From: Lysobacter sp. | Lineage (GTDB): Bacteria; Pseudomonadota; Gammaproteobacteria; Xanthomonadales; Xanthomonadaceae | DNA length: 64,000 nt | Direction: 5' to 3' | NCBI GenBank assembly: GCA_008015835.1 | Contig: SSGH01000013.1 | Location: 248,001-312,000, forward strand | Shown: positions 39,213-48,328 of the stretch, piece after piece | Layout of the letters: each line of letters starts with the position of its first letter | How positions within the stretch are numbered: the stretch's first letter is position 1 | The notes under the pieces: model-generated | The model's database searches: none | Seen by the model: only the letters and a program-made list of their open reading frames with translations | Told to the model about the DNA's origin: nothing | Program-made: the position numbers and the translations under genes

Positions 39213-41381
39213 TCACGATCGTCCGTTCTGGGCGCCGGCCTCCGCAGGCGCCTGGACGCGGTCGATATCGGACAGAAGTCCTTCGATCGCGGCGACGGTG
39301 CCGGCGACTTCTTGTTTGAGGTTGTCCTCCAGCTCTTTGCGCTGGCCGTGAATGGCCTCGAACGAAGACGTCATCGCCTTCTCGCCGAACGCGGCCAGAC
39401 GCGGCGCGCCGATGTTCAGCGAAACGCCTTTCATCGCGTGCCCCTGACGCCGGACCGCGGGCACATTGCCCTCCGCCAGCGCGATCGACATCTCGAGCGC
39501 GATCTGGGCGATGTCGTCCTTCGCGTCGGACAGCAGACGCTTCGCGAAGGCGTCGGAGGGATTGATCTCGCGCAGATTCTCCAGCGCGTCGTGCGCCAGA
39601 TATTCGGTCGCGACCGCGGTCAAGCGATTCGGCATATACGCCGCTTGGGCGGCGGTCTGAACGTTCGCTTGGACCGGCGTCTGCGCGCTCGGCCGCGGCG
39701 TGCGCTCCGCCACGGGAGCGATCTCGTCCGGGAAGGCGGCGTGCAGCGTCTTGCGGATCATCGCGAACGTGATCGGTTTATACATCACGCCCGCGGCGCC
39801 CAGGGAAAGCAGCCGATCCTTCGTCGCTACCGTGGTATCCGCGGTGATGAAGTAGGTCGGCGCCGGCTTGGTCCGGCTCATCGAATAGATGCTCCAGACC
39901 TGCGCGCCGTCGATGTCGTGCATGTTGTAATCCAACATAACGATATCGAAAGCATCGGTCGCCAAGTGCGAAAGCGCTTCGGTTCCGGACGTCGCGGCGA
40001 CCACCTCGTGGCCGTCGCGACACAGCATTTCGCGGATCAGCGCGAGGTTGGTCGCGTTGTCGTCCGCCAGCAACACGCGTTTGGTGAGCACGACCTGAGC
40101 GCTGGCGTCCTCCGCCTGCGTCTCCGAGCCGATATGCGCTTTCTCCAGCGGAATGTCGAACCAGAAAACGCTGCCCTCGCCGACCGTGCTTCGCACTTCG
40201 ATGCGACCGCCGAGTCGCGCGACATGCTCTTTGGAAATCGCCATGCCGAGGCCGGTACCGCCGTATTTCCGATTCGTCCCGCGCTCGACTTGATAGAACG
40301 GCTCGAAAATCTTCGACAGGTGCTCGGCGGGAATGCCGATGCCGGTATCGGACACGCGAAAGCGGACGACGTAATGCGCATCGTTCGTCTCGATCGCCTC
40401 GGCGGAGACGTCCACGCGCCCGGCGTCGGTGAATTTGATCGCGTTGCCGACCAAGTTGATCAGGACGCTGCGCAACGATTGCGCCATGCCTTTGACCGGC
40501 ACGCTGATCGATGGATCGATCCGCACGGTCAAGGCGAGATTCTTCGCGGTGACGGCCGCCTGCACGGCGTCGACCACGTTCGAGATCACGTTGTCCACCG
40601 TGAACGCGACGACCTCGTCCTTGCTGGTGCCGAGCTGCAGCTTGGACAGATCCAGCAACTGCGAGATTTCGCCGTCCAGATGCCACGCCATGTCCGTGAT
40701 CGAACGCGCTTTGGCGTTGATCACGTCGCCGCCCGCGGTTTCCGCTTGGATCAACTGCGCCGCCGAGATGATGCCCGTCAGCGGCGTTCTCAGTTCGTGA
40801 CTTACGTTCGCGAGCAGTTTCGACTTGGCCTCGCTCTCGTACTTCGCCGCCATCTGCGCATCGCGCAGACCGCGGATCAACCCCGACGCGTACAACGGCA
40901 CGACGATCAGCAGAAGGATGTGCGACGCCGTCACCATCAGCATCTCGCGCCAGGCCGGCGAGTACATGGCGACCATGACGAAACCGACGATCGCGATTCC
41001 CTGGCACCAACGCATCGAGCGAATGCCGACGCGGAACCCGAACCCGAGAATCGTGAACAGATAGAAGCCGACGAACAGAATCGCGCCGTCGCCCGCGGCG
41101 TACAGGAACGCGGAAAGCATCAGCGGATCGCCGGCGACGGTCGTCCCCAGCAGCGCTTTGTCCCAACGCCCGGTGTTGTGGATCGAGAACCAATACGTCG
41201 CGACGCAATAGGCGACATAGGCCAGCGACAGCACGCCCATCTCATGCGCTTCGAACTGCTGATGGGCCGCGTCGTAGAGATAGACGGCGCCGACGATGAA
41301 CAGCAACGCCGGCATTCCGAGGCGTAGACGCAGGCGAGCTTGAGCCAGTAGACTTTCTCGCAGAGGCTGATCAACGACCAT
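39213..41381 (-). CDS. rpfC: Hybrid sensor kinase RpfC (DSF receptor)
   Basis: 722 residues. Five hydrophobic helices (about 20-170), then a HisKA domain with His195 in ANVSHELRTPLTG, an ATPase domain ending GGTGLGMAISK, a receiver with Asp484 in VMLDYNMHD and a C-terminal HPt with His648 in RRQGHAMKGVSLN. This is the RpfC order; the short N-terminus binds DSF and the receiver also holds RpfF. The ATG at 41381 follows AAGAGGG; longer frames add a non-conserved leader. It is divergent from a carrier-protein gene. Confidence 0.96.
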   Translation of the reverse strand: MVVDQPLRESLLAQARLRLRLGMPALLFIVGAVYLYDAAHQQFEAHEMGVLSLAYVAYCVATYWFSIHNTGRWDKALLGTTVAGDPLMLSAFLYAAGDGAILFVGFYLFTILGFGFRVGIRSMRWCQGIAIVGFVMVAMYSPAWREMLMVTASHILLLIVVPLYASGLIRGLRDAQMAAKYESEAKSKLLANVSHELRTPLTGIISAAQLIQAETAGGDVINAKARSITDMAWHLDGEISQLLDLSKLQLGTSKDEVVAFTVDNVISNVVDAVQAAVTAKNLALTVRIDPSISVPVKGMAQSLRSVLINLVGNAIKFTDAGRVDVSAEAIETNDAHYVVRFRVSDTGIGIPAEHLSKIFEPFYQVERGTNRKYGGTGLGMAISKEHVARLGGRIEVRSTVGEGSVFWFDIPLEKAHIGSETQAEDASAQVVLTKRVLLADDNATNLALIREMLCRDGHEVVAATSGTEALSHLATDAFDIVMLDYNMHDIDGAQVWSIYSMSRTKPAPTYFITADTTVATKDRLLSLGAAGVMYKPITFAMIRKTLHAAFPDEIAPVAERTPRPSAQTPVQANVQTAAQAAYMPNRLTAVATEYLAHDALENLREINPSDAFAKRLLSDAKDDIAQIALEMSIALAEGNVPAVRRQGHAMKGVSLNIGAPRLAAFGEKAMTSSFEAIHGQRKELEDNLKQEVAGTVAAIEGLLSDIDRVQAPAEAGAQNGRS

Positions 41382-41470
41382 GTTGCCCTCTTTCGTTTGA
41401 TGTCGGTGCGCGGACGATCGATGCGTTCGATACGGTGGCCGATTCGTTTCCAGACAGCGGGGATATAAAA

Positions 41471-41719
41471 ATGAAAAGGGCGGAGATCGTCGAAACGGTG
41501 CTGGCGTTGATTCAGGAGAACATGGGAATCGACCGATCGAGCCTGAGCGAAGCGACATCGCAAACCGACTTGGGCGTCGATTCTATCCTAATGGTCGACC
41601 TCATGCTCGCGCTGGAGGACCGCCTGGAGTTCTCGTTCAAAAGCCTGGATCTGCCGAAGAATCCGACGATCGGCGACATCGTCGCGATGGTCGAGAAGGA
41701 AATCGCGTCGCAATCCTGA
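41471..41719 (+). CDS. Acyl carrier protein inside the rpf locus
   Basis: 82 residues with the phosphopantetheine Ser in LGVDSILMVDLML near residue 38 and an acidic helical sequence. The ATG lies 89 bases from the rpfC start on the opposite strand. It lies between rpfC and rpfG but is read against both. Xanthomonas has rpfH at this place. It differs from the fatty-acid AcpP consensus and is not near fab genes. It could serve RpfF or the ketosynthase (inference). Confidence 0.84.
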   Translation: MKRAEIVETVLALIQENMGIDRSSLSEATSQTDLGVDSILMVDLMLALEDRLEFSFKSLDLPKNPTIGDIVAMVEKEIASQS

Positions 41720-41816
41720 AGCGCGGGACGATGCGAGGATCGCAAGCGACGACCGAAACTCGCGTCGCACGCACGCCGACTGCCGCACGGCGAAACGCCG
41801 ATGCCGACGGCGTCGT

Positions 41817-42890
41817 TCACTCCAACCCAGGCCTCTGCGAGCTCGCCGAATAGCGCTGACAGATATCGTCCAGCCGGGCGCGATTGTTCGTTAGCGCACG
41901 CACGCACTGCGGGTCGAACAATTTGCCGCTTTGTTCCACCAAGTAATCCAGCGCGCTGTCGACCGTCCACGGCCCTTTGTACGGACGCGGCGAAATCAAG
42001 GCGTCGAACACGTCGGCGACCGCGACGATGCGCGCTTCTAGCGGAATCGTGCTGCCGCTCAAGCCGTCGGGATAACCGCTGCCGTCGAAACGCTCGTGAT
42101 GGCGCAGCGCGATGATCGCGCCGGTCTGGATGAAACGGTTCTGACTGCCGCTCAGCAGTTCGTAACCGATCCGCGGATGACGGCGCATGACGTTGAGTTG
42201 CTGCTCGTCGAGCGGGCCCGGTTTCATCAGCACTTCGTCGGGAATCGCGATCTTGCCGATGTCGTGCAAGGGCGCGGCCATCTCGATCATCCGGACTTCC
42301 TCTTCCGGCATCCCTAGCCCCTCGGCGATCAAGCCCGCGACATGGGACATGCGTTCGAGATAGGCGCTGGTGCCGCTGTCGCGGAATTCGATCGCTCGGG
42401 CCAATCGCGAGAGGGTCTCGCGTTCGCGCTCTTCCACCTCGTGCATGCTCGACAGCAGACGCTGTTCGAGCGAGAGCGCCCGCTGTTTGATCGACTCGGA
42501 CTGCTGGCGCAACTGCAGCAGATTGCGGCAACGCGCGCGCAGTTCTCGCGGACGCACGGGTTTGACCAGGAAGTCGATCACGCCGGCGTCCAAAGCGGCC
42601 TGACGGATCGGCTCGTCGCCCACGACGGTGACCAGCACGATCGGCACGTCGCGATTGGTCAGCGACTTGCGGAAACGTCGGGCGAACTCCAGCCCGTCGA
42701 TCGCCGGCATGCGGTAGTCGAGCAACAGCAGATCGGGGCGATTATGCTCGGACCAACGCAGGGCCTCTTCGGAATCGCCGAAGTCGAACACTTCCAACTC
42801 GGGACCGATGTCCTCGAGGATGTGCCGCAGCATCGTACGCGCGGAAGTTTGGTCGTCGACGATGACGATTTTCACTGAGCTGCCCCACAT
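41817..42890 (-). CDS. rpfG: Cyclic-di-GMP phosphodiesterase RpfG (receiver-HD-GYP)
   Basis: 357 residues. The receiver domain (1-125) has Asp58 in LLLLDYRMPAIDG; after a helical linker the HD-GYP domain has HDIGKIAIP (209-217), HHERFDGSGYPDG (264-276) and VADVFDAL. RpfG takes phosphate from RpfC and degrades c-di-GMP, lowering adhesion and raising exoenzyme production. The ATG at 42890 gives MWGSSVKIVIVDD, normal for the family. It is on the same strand as rpfC, but a carrier-protein gene on the other strand lies between them. Confidence 0.96.
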   Translation of the reverse strand: MWGSSVKIVIVDDQTSARTMLRHILEDIGPELEVFDFGDSEEALRWSEHNRPDLLLLDYRMPAIDGLEFARRFRKSLTNRDVPIVLVTVVGDEPIRQAALDAGVIDFLVKPVRPRELRARCRNLLQLRQQSESIKQRALSLEQRLLSSMHEVEERERETLSRLARAIEFRDSGTSAYLERMSHVAGLIAEGLGMPEEEVRMIEMAAPLHDIGKIAIPDEVLMKPGPLDEQQLNVMRRHPRIGYELLSGSQNRFIQTGAIIALRHHERFDGSGYPDGLSGSTIPLEARIVAVADVFDALISPRPYKGPWTVDSALDYLVEQSGKLFDPQCVRALTNNRARLDDICQRYSASSQRPGLE

Positions 42891-43156
42891 GGGTTTACCC
42901 CGCGTCCTTGCCGGTTGTGTTCGTGACGATCCGTCTATCCTTCTTGAATCTATAGCAAATTTCGTGCCCTGACCAGCGGAACTTCGGCGGACGGCGCCAG
43001 CGTAATCCATTCAGAGAGATAGCGCGCGCCGACGGCTCGGCGGGAGGCGGCGACATCGGGCGGAGATGCCGCAACCCATGCGAAATGTGACCCGGTGCGG
43101 CAGATCGCTCCATGCCCGCGAACGCCGGACCATACCTCCGCACGCGGCGCCGAGAC

Positions 43157-44665
43157 TCAGCTTTCCGGACGCATGTACGGGAACAGCAGGACATCGCGGA
43201 TCGAGGTCGAGCCGGTGAGCAGCATCACTAAGCGATCGATGCCGACCCCGAGCCCACCGGTGGGCGCGAGCCCGACTTCGAGCGCGCGGATATAGTCGGC
43301 GTCGTAGTGCATGGCCTCGTCGTCGCCGCCCTCCTTCGCCGCGACCTGGGCCTGGAAGCGGGCAGCTTGATCCTCGGAATCGTTCAACTCCGAGAACCCG
43401 TTGGCCATTTCCTTGCCGCCGATGAACAGTTCGAAGCGGTCGGTGATCCCGGGCTCGGTATCCGACTCGCGCGCGAGCGGCGAGACTTCGACCGGGTAAT
43501 GGGTGATGAAAGTCGGCTGGATCAGATCGTGCTCGACCGTCTTCTCGAAAATTTCGAGCAGCAATTTGCCCCACCCGTACGATGACTTCACGTAGATCTT
43601 CAAGCGTGCGCAGTGCGCGGCGAGCGCCTCGCGGTCGCGACAATCGGCGACGGATATCTCGGGGTTGCGCTCGCGAACGGCTTCTTCCAGCTTCCAACGG
43701 CGGAACGGCTTGCCTAGGTCGATGGCGTTGCCGTCCCACTCCACTTCGTCCGCGCCGATGGTCTCGCGGGCGACATCGCGGATCATGCCCTCGGTCAAAT
43801 CCATGATTTCGCTGTACGTGGCGTAGGCCTCGTACAGTTCCAGCATGGTGAATTCGGGGTTGTGGCGGGTGCTGACGCCTTCGTTGCGGAAATTGCGATT
43901 GATCTCGTACACGCGTTCGAGGCCGCCGACCACCAACCGCTTCAGATACAGCTCCGGCGCGACGCGCAGATACAGGTCGAGATCCAGCGCGTTGTGATGC
44001 GTGGTGAACGGGCGCGCGGTCGCGCCGCCCGCGATGTAATGCATCATCGGCGTTTCGACTTCGAGGAACCGGCGCGCGTCCAGCCAGCCGCGGATCGCCG
44101 ACACGATCTTCGAGCGCTTGATGAAGACTTCGCGCGATTCGGGATTCACGATCAAATCGACGTAGCGCTGGCGATAGCGCTGTTCGACGTCGCTCAAACC
44201 GTGCCACTTGTCCGGCAGCGGGCGCAGCGACTTGGTCAGCATGCGCAGCGACGACACCTTGACCGACAGTTCGCCGGTTTTGGTGCGCATCAGCGCGCCC
44301 TCGGCGCCGACGATATCGCCGACATCCCAACTCTTGAACGCGTCGTAGACCTCGCCCAGCGCATTGGCTTGCAGGAATAACTGGATACCGCCGGTCATGT
44401 CCTGAATTTGCGCGAACGCAGCTTTACCCATCACCCGTTTGGCCATCAATCGGCCGGCGACCGCAACGCGGCGACCGGTGGCGTCCAGGGCTTCGCCGGT
44501 CCAACGATCCGCGTCTTCGTATTCGTCCTGCAGATCGCGGGCGTAGTCGCCGCGCTTGAAATCGTTGGGGTACGCGACGCCCTGCCCGCGCAGCGCGGAC
44601 AATTTCGCGCGGCGTTCGGCGATCAACGCGTTTTCGTCGTGCGGCGGTGTCTGGGCGTCGGTCAT
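43157..44665 (-). CDS. lysS: Lysyl-tRNA synthetase
   Basis: 502 residues, class II. The N-terminal OB fold covers about 65-180, class II motif 2 is [20 protein letters not shown], and motif 3 is [16 protein letters not shown]. The C-terminus ends in [12 protein letters not shown] start at the ATG at 44665, which gives the acidic [15 protein letters not shown]; longer frames run into the prfB gap. It follows prfB with a large inverted repeat between. Confidence 0.97.
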   Translation of the reverse strand: MTDAQTPPHDENALIAERRAKLSALRGQGVAYPNDFKRGDYARDLQDEYEDADRWTGEALDATGRRVAVAGRLMAKRVMGKAAFAQIQDMTGGIQLFLQANALGEVYDAFKSWDVGDIVGAEGALMRTKTGELSVKVSSLRMLTKSLRPLPDKWHGLSDVEQRYRQRYVDLIVNPESREVFIKRSKIVSAIRGWLDARRFLEVETPMMHYIAGGATARPFTTHHNALDLDLYLRVAPELYLKRLVVGGLERVYEINRNFRNEGVSTRHNPEFTMLELYEAYATYSEIMDLTEGMIRDVARETIGADEVEWDGNAIDLGKPFRRWKLEEAVRERNPEISVADCRDREALAAHCARLKIYVKSSYGWGKLLLEIFEKTVEHDLIQPTFITHYPVEVSPLARESDTEPGITDRFELFIGGKEMANGFSELNDSEDQAARFQAQVAAKEGGDDEAMHYDADYIRALEVGLAPTGGLGVGIDRLVMLLTGSTSIRDVLLFPYMRPES

Positions 44666-44717
44666 ATCGATATCCGCGATGTGTGCGTGAAGAAGTAATG
44701 GCGTGGAAGCGCTGGCA

Positions 44718-44773
44718 GGAGCGTCGGAAGGCGCGACCGGGGCGATGACTGCAATCGCGCCTTCCGGCGCTCC
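44718..44773. repeat. Inverted REP-like pair between prfB and lysS
   Basis: GGAGCGTCGGAAGGCGCGA (44718-44736) and its inverted partner (44755-44773) have 19-base arms with one G-T mismatch around an 18-base loop. Each arm also has an inner GCGCC/GGCGC fold. This resembles the paired REP elements of Pseudomonas and Xanthomonadales. It lies after the prfB stop and before lysS. Confidence 0.82.
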
Positions 44774-44789
44774 CACAGGACCACGCGCG

Positions 44790-45918
44790 TCAAACGGCGT
44801 CGATGCGTTTGGCGCCGGCCTCCAGCCCCGATTTCAGGCTGGCTTCGACGAATTCGTCGAGATCGCCGTCGAGCACCTTCTGGGTGTCGCTCCGTTCGAT
44901 GCCGGTGCGCAGATCCTTGATCCGCGACTGGTCGAGCACGTAGTTGCGGATCTGGCTGCCCCAACCGATGTCGGACTTGGTGGCTTCCAGCGCGTCGCGC
45001 TCGGCATTGCGTTTCTGGATCTCCATCTCGTACAGCTTCGCCTTCAACATCTTCATTGCGGTGTCGCGGTTCTGATGCTGGCTGCGGCCGTTCTGGCAGG
45101 CGACCACGATGCCGGAGGGCACATGGGTGATGCGCACCGCCGATTCGGTCTTGTTCACGTGCTGGCCGCCCGCGCCCGACGAACGATACACATCGGTCTT
45201 CAAGTCGGCCGGATTGATTTCGATATCGATGTCGTCTTCGACTTCCGGGGAGACGAACACCGAGGTGAACGAGGTGTGGCGCCGGTTGTCCGAATCGAAC
45301 GGCGATTTGCGCACCAAGCGATGCACGCCGATCTCGGTCTTCAACCAACCGTAGGCGTAATCGCCTTCCACGCGGAAGGTCGCGGACTTGATGCCGGCCA
45401 CGTCGCCGCCGCTGACTTCCATCAGCTCGGTCTTCCAGCCGCGCGATTCGGCCCAGCGCAGATACATGCGCAGCAGCATTTCGGCCCAATCCTGCGCTTC
45501 GGTGCCGCCGGCACCGGCTTGGATGTCGACGAACGCATTCGAGCCGTCCATCTTGCCGGAGAACATGCGTTGGAATTCGAGCTGATCCACGCCCTTGGCG
45601 TAGCGCTCCACGTCGGCCTGGATCGCCAGCGCGGTATCGTCGTCGTTTTCCATCTCGACCAGGTCGAGCAGTTCTTCGGCGCCGGCGAGACCGTCTTTCA
45701 GATCGCGGATGCCGTTGACGGTTTTATCCAGCAGCGAACGCTCGCGGCCCAGGGCTTGCGCGCGCTCGGCGTCGTTCCAGATATCGGGGTTTTCCAGCTC
45801 TCGGTTGACTTCTTCCAGACGCTCGACTTTGGCGTCGTAGTCAAAGATACCCCCTCAGCGAATCGAGCCGGCCCCGGAGGTCGGCGATGCGCTGGCGGAT
45901 CGGATTGAGTTCGATCAT
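44790..45918 (-). CDS. prfB: Peptide chain release factor 2, programmed +1 frameshift
   Basis: About 375 residues when decoded through a +1 shift (1129 bases, that is 3n+1). RF2 ends translation at UGA and UAA. The first 25 codons ([20 protein letters not shown]) stop at an in-frame TGA (45841-45843), where the frame shifts. The long frame then carries [10 protein letters not shown] with the GGQ loop in [17 protein letters not shown] and RSQHQNRD. Low RF2 lets the ribosome slip, so RF2 controls its own level. A single-frame caller would begin at 45653 and lose the N-terminus. Confidence 0.96.
45839..45857 (-). promoter_or_regulatory. prfB frameshift signal
   Basis: Minus-strand AGGGGGTATCTTTGAC: a Shine-Dalgarno-like AGGGGG, then CTT TGA C, where the ribosome slips +1 at the TGA. 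This matches the known bacterial prfB site. Confidence 0.96.
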
Positions 45919-45982
45919 GGCGTTTGTGCGGTGCGGCAAAGACCGGGGATTCTAGCAGGCCCTCGGCGCGGATCGGGCGTTC

Positions 45983-46894
45983 TCAGATCGCCGCGACCCG
46001 GGCGCGCAGCGCGTCTCGATACGTCCGGCTGCAGGGCAGCGTATCGCCGCCGTGCAGATGCAGGCGGGCGTCGCCGCTGTCGAGCGGCTCGATCGAGGCC
46101 ACGCGGGCCAAGTTCACGATATAACTGCGGTGGACCCGGGCGAAACGGCCGGGAGCGAGACGCGCCTCGATGCCGGCGATGGTGCTGCGCAGCGGGTAGT
46201 CGTGGCCGCGCACGCGCAGATTCACGTAGTTGCCGGCGGCCTGCAGCCATTCGATATCGTCCGCGGCGATCAGGAATTCTCGACCGAGCTTGCGCACCAG
46301 AAAGCGCTCCGGGCGGTCGACCGGCTCGATCGGCTCGCCCTCGTCCGGGCGATCCAGCAGGCTGGCCTCGCCCTGCAGCCGGCGGACGATGAAGCGATAC
46401 CCCTCCATCACCGCGACGATCATGATGTAGCCGCGGACGTCCTTCAGGTATTCATAGAACAACTCGCGCGGCCAATCGCCGAAATCGTAATCGAGCCCCT
46501 GGCTGGCGTAGGCCCAGCGCCGCAGCGCGACCATGCCGGCGACATGCGCCAGCGAAAACGCCACGCTGCCGAGGACGTGCATCGGCACGTGCCGATGCCA
46601 GGTGTCCCAATGCAGCGGGTAGCGCCGAGTGAACCGGACCATCGCCGGAATCAGCGCCAGCACCACGATGCCGCTAGACCATTCCCACACCGCGGGCTCC
46701 CAGGCGTCGAAATCCAGCCCGACGCGACGGATATCCATCAGAACGGTGATGCTGTTGGCGGTGCCGTTGACGAGGGTTAGCACGCCCCAGAACACCACTT
46801 CGATCGACGTGCGCCAACGCCAGAACCACGCGGGCCCGGCGGGCGGGCGCGGTGGTTGCGGAGAGGCGGTTTCGCGATGGGCTTCGGAGAGCAT
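45983..46894 (-). CDS. Membrane-anchored LytTR transcriptional regulator
   Basis: 303 residues. About four hydrophobic helices (35-170), then a C-terminal LytTR DNA-binding domain at about 195-300 (LGREFLIAADDIEWLQAAGN, RVHRSYIVNLARV). There is no receiver domain, so it senses through the membrane part. Divergent from the acyltransferase gene, which is a likely target. Ligand unknown. Confidence 0.85.
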   Translation of the reverse strand: MLSEAHRETASPQPPRPPAGPAWFWRWRTSIEVVFWGVLTLVNGTANSITVLMDIRRVGLDFDAWEPAVWEWSSGIVVLALIPAMVRFTRRYPLHWDTWHRHVPMHVLGSVAFSLAHVAGMVALRRWAYASQGLDYDFGDWPRELFYEYLKDVRGYIMIVAVMEGYRFIVRRLQGEASLLDRPDEGEPIEPVDRPERFLVRKLGREFLIAADDIEWLQAAGNYVNLRVRGHDYPLRSTIAGIEARLAPGRFARVHRSYIVNLARVASIEPLDSGDARLHLHGGDTLPCSRTYRDALRARVAAI

Positions 46895-47047
46895 TCGCGC
46901 ATTTTAGACGGCGGCGGCGTCCCCCGCCGCCCGATTCGTCCCACCGCGCCCACGACCGATCCCCGATTCGCCGCGAAACGGCACTCGACCGATTCCGCGC
47001 AGTCTCGCGATCGACAGACTTCGCCCCTCTCGATCCGGAGCGATGCC

Positions 47048-48217
47048 ATGGAACGCCGATACGATGTGGACTGGGTGCGGATCGCCGCATTCGCCTGGCT
47101 GGTGCTGTACCACACCGGCATGTACTACGTGAGCTGGGGCTGGCACGTCAAAAGCCCGTTCGCGAACGAAGCGCTCGAACCGTTCATGCTGCTGAGTTCG
47201 CCCTGGCGGCTGTCGCTGCTGTTTTTCGTCTCGGGCGTGGCCACCGCATTCTTGTTCCGCAAAACGCAGCGCAGCGCGGAGGGCGGCTTTCTGCGCGCGC
47301 GCTCGTGGCGGCTGCTGGTGCCTCTGCTATTCGGAATGCTGGTGGTGGTGACGCCGCAGGCCTATTACGAGGTCGTCGAAAAATTACCCGGCGGCTACCG
47401 CGACGGGTACCTCGCGTTCTGGGCGCGTTATCTGCAGAGCGACAACACCTTCTGCCGGGACGGCGAGTGCCTGAGACTACCGACCTGGAACCATCTGTGG
47501 TTCGTGGCTTATTTGTGGGTCTATACCGTCGTCGTCTGGGTGCCGCTGCGGTTCGCGCCGGGCACGATCGAGCGCGTCGGCGCATGGTGGGAACGGCGGC
47601 TGTCGGGGCCGGGCGTTCTGCTCTGGCCGATCGCCCTGCTCGCGGCGGCGCGTCTGGCCTTGGTCGGCCGTTTCGAATCGACCCACGCGCTCGTCGACGA
47701 CTGGTACAACCACGCGCAATACCTGCCGATGTTTCTGCTGGGTGCGCTGATCGCCACCCGCGAGGGCGTGTGGGACGCGCTGCAGCGGATGCGATGGCCG
47801 GCGTTGGCGAGCGCCGCGATCGGCTACGGCCTGATCGTCTGGTACTTCTACGGCAGCGGCTACGGCGACGAAAATCCGCCGCCGGACGCGCTGCGGATGG
47901 CGCAACGCGTGGTGTGGGCCGTCTTCCAGTGGTCGGCGATCGTCGCGATCTTCGGCTTCGCGCGCGGCATTCGTTTCGCCGATACGCCGGCTCTGCGCTA
48001 TCTGCGCGACGCGGTGTTTCCGATCTACATCCTGCACCAGACGATCATCGTCGTACTCGCCCACAACGCGAAGCCGCTCGGCCTTCGCCCGATGATCGAA
48101 GGCCCGCTGTTGGTCTTGTCCACGTTCGCGCTGTGCTTCCTGGGGTTCGAGATCGTCCGCCGCGTGCGCTGGTTGCGGCCCTTATTCGGATTGAAGCGGG
48201 CGACCGCAGCCCCGTAG
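47048..48217 (+). CDS. Membrane acyltransferase 3 family protein
   Basis: 389 residues with about ten hydrophobic helices. The N-terminal DWVRIAAFAWLVLYHTGMY holds the family Arg and His of the acyltransferase-3 (PF01757) fold, which O-acylates envelope sugars or lipids. Later HQTIIVV fits the family. I start at the ATG at 47048 (MERRYDVDWVR); longer frames add a non-hydrophobic, Arg-rich leader. The TAG stop lies within the first palindromic repeat at 48214. Confidence 0.85.
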   Translation: MERRYDVDWVRIAAFAWLVLYHTGMYYVSWGWHVKSPFANEALEPFMLLSSPWRLSLLFFVSGVATAFLFRKTQRSAEGGFLRARSWRLLVPLLFGMLVVVTPQAYYEVVEKLPGGYRDGYLAFWARYLQSDNTFCRDGECLRLPTWNHLWFVAYLWVYTVVVWVPLRFAPGTIERVGAWWERRLSGPGVLLWPIALLAAARLALVGRFESTHALVDDWYNHAQYLPMFLLGALIATREGVWDALQRMRWPALASAAIGYGLIVWYFYGSGYGDENPPPDALRMAQRVVWAVFQWSAIVAIFGFARGIRFADTPALRYLRDAVFPIYILHQTIIVVLAHNAKPLGLRPMIEGPLLVLSTFALCFLGFEIVRRVRWLRPLFGLKRATAAP

Positions 48218-48324
48218 AGCGGAGCGAAGCTCCGCTGCACAATGCCCCGTAGAGCGGAGCGAAGCTCCGCTGAAACTCGACCCAAAGCCGTTGAGATGTT
48301 TAGCGGAGCTTCGCTCCGCTCTAC
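48214..48324. repeat. Second cluster of three palindromic repeats
   Basis: Two forward copies (48214-48236, 48249-48271) and one reversed copy (48302-48324) of the 23-base GTAGAGCGGAGC unit, the same family as at 21313-21422. They fill the gap between the convergent acyltransferase and VIT-protein genes. The first copy supplies the acyltransferase stop TAG. Confidence 0.9.
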
Positions 48325-48328
48325 GGCT

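Noticed and set aside
41720-41816. Hidden rpfH between rpfC and rpfG
   Set aside because: The gap is too small, and the opposite-strand carrier gene fills the rest; no rpfH-like sequence is present.
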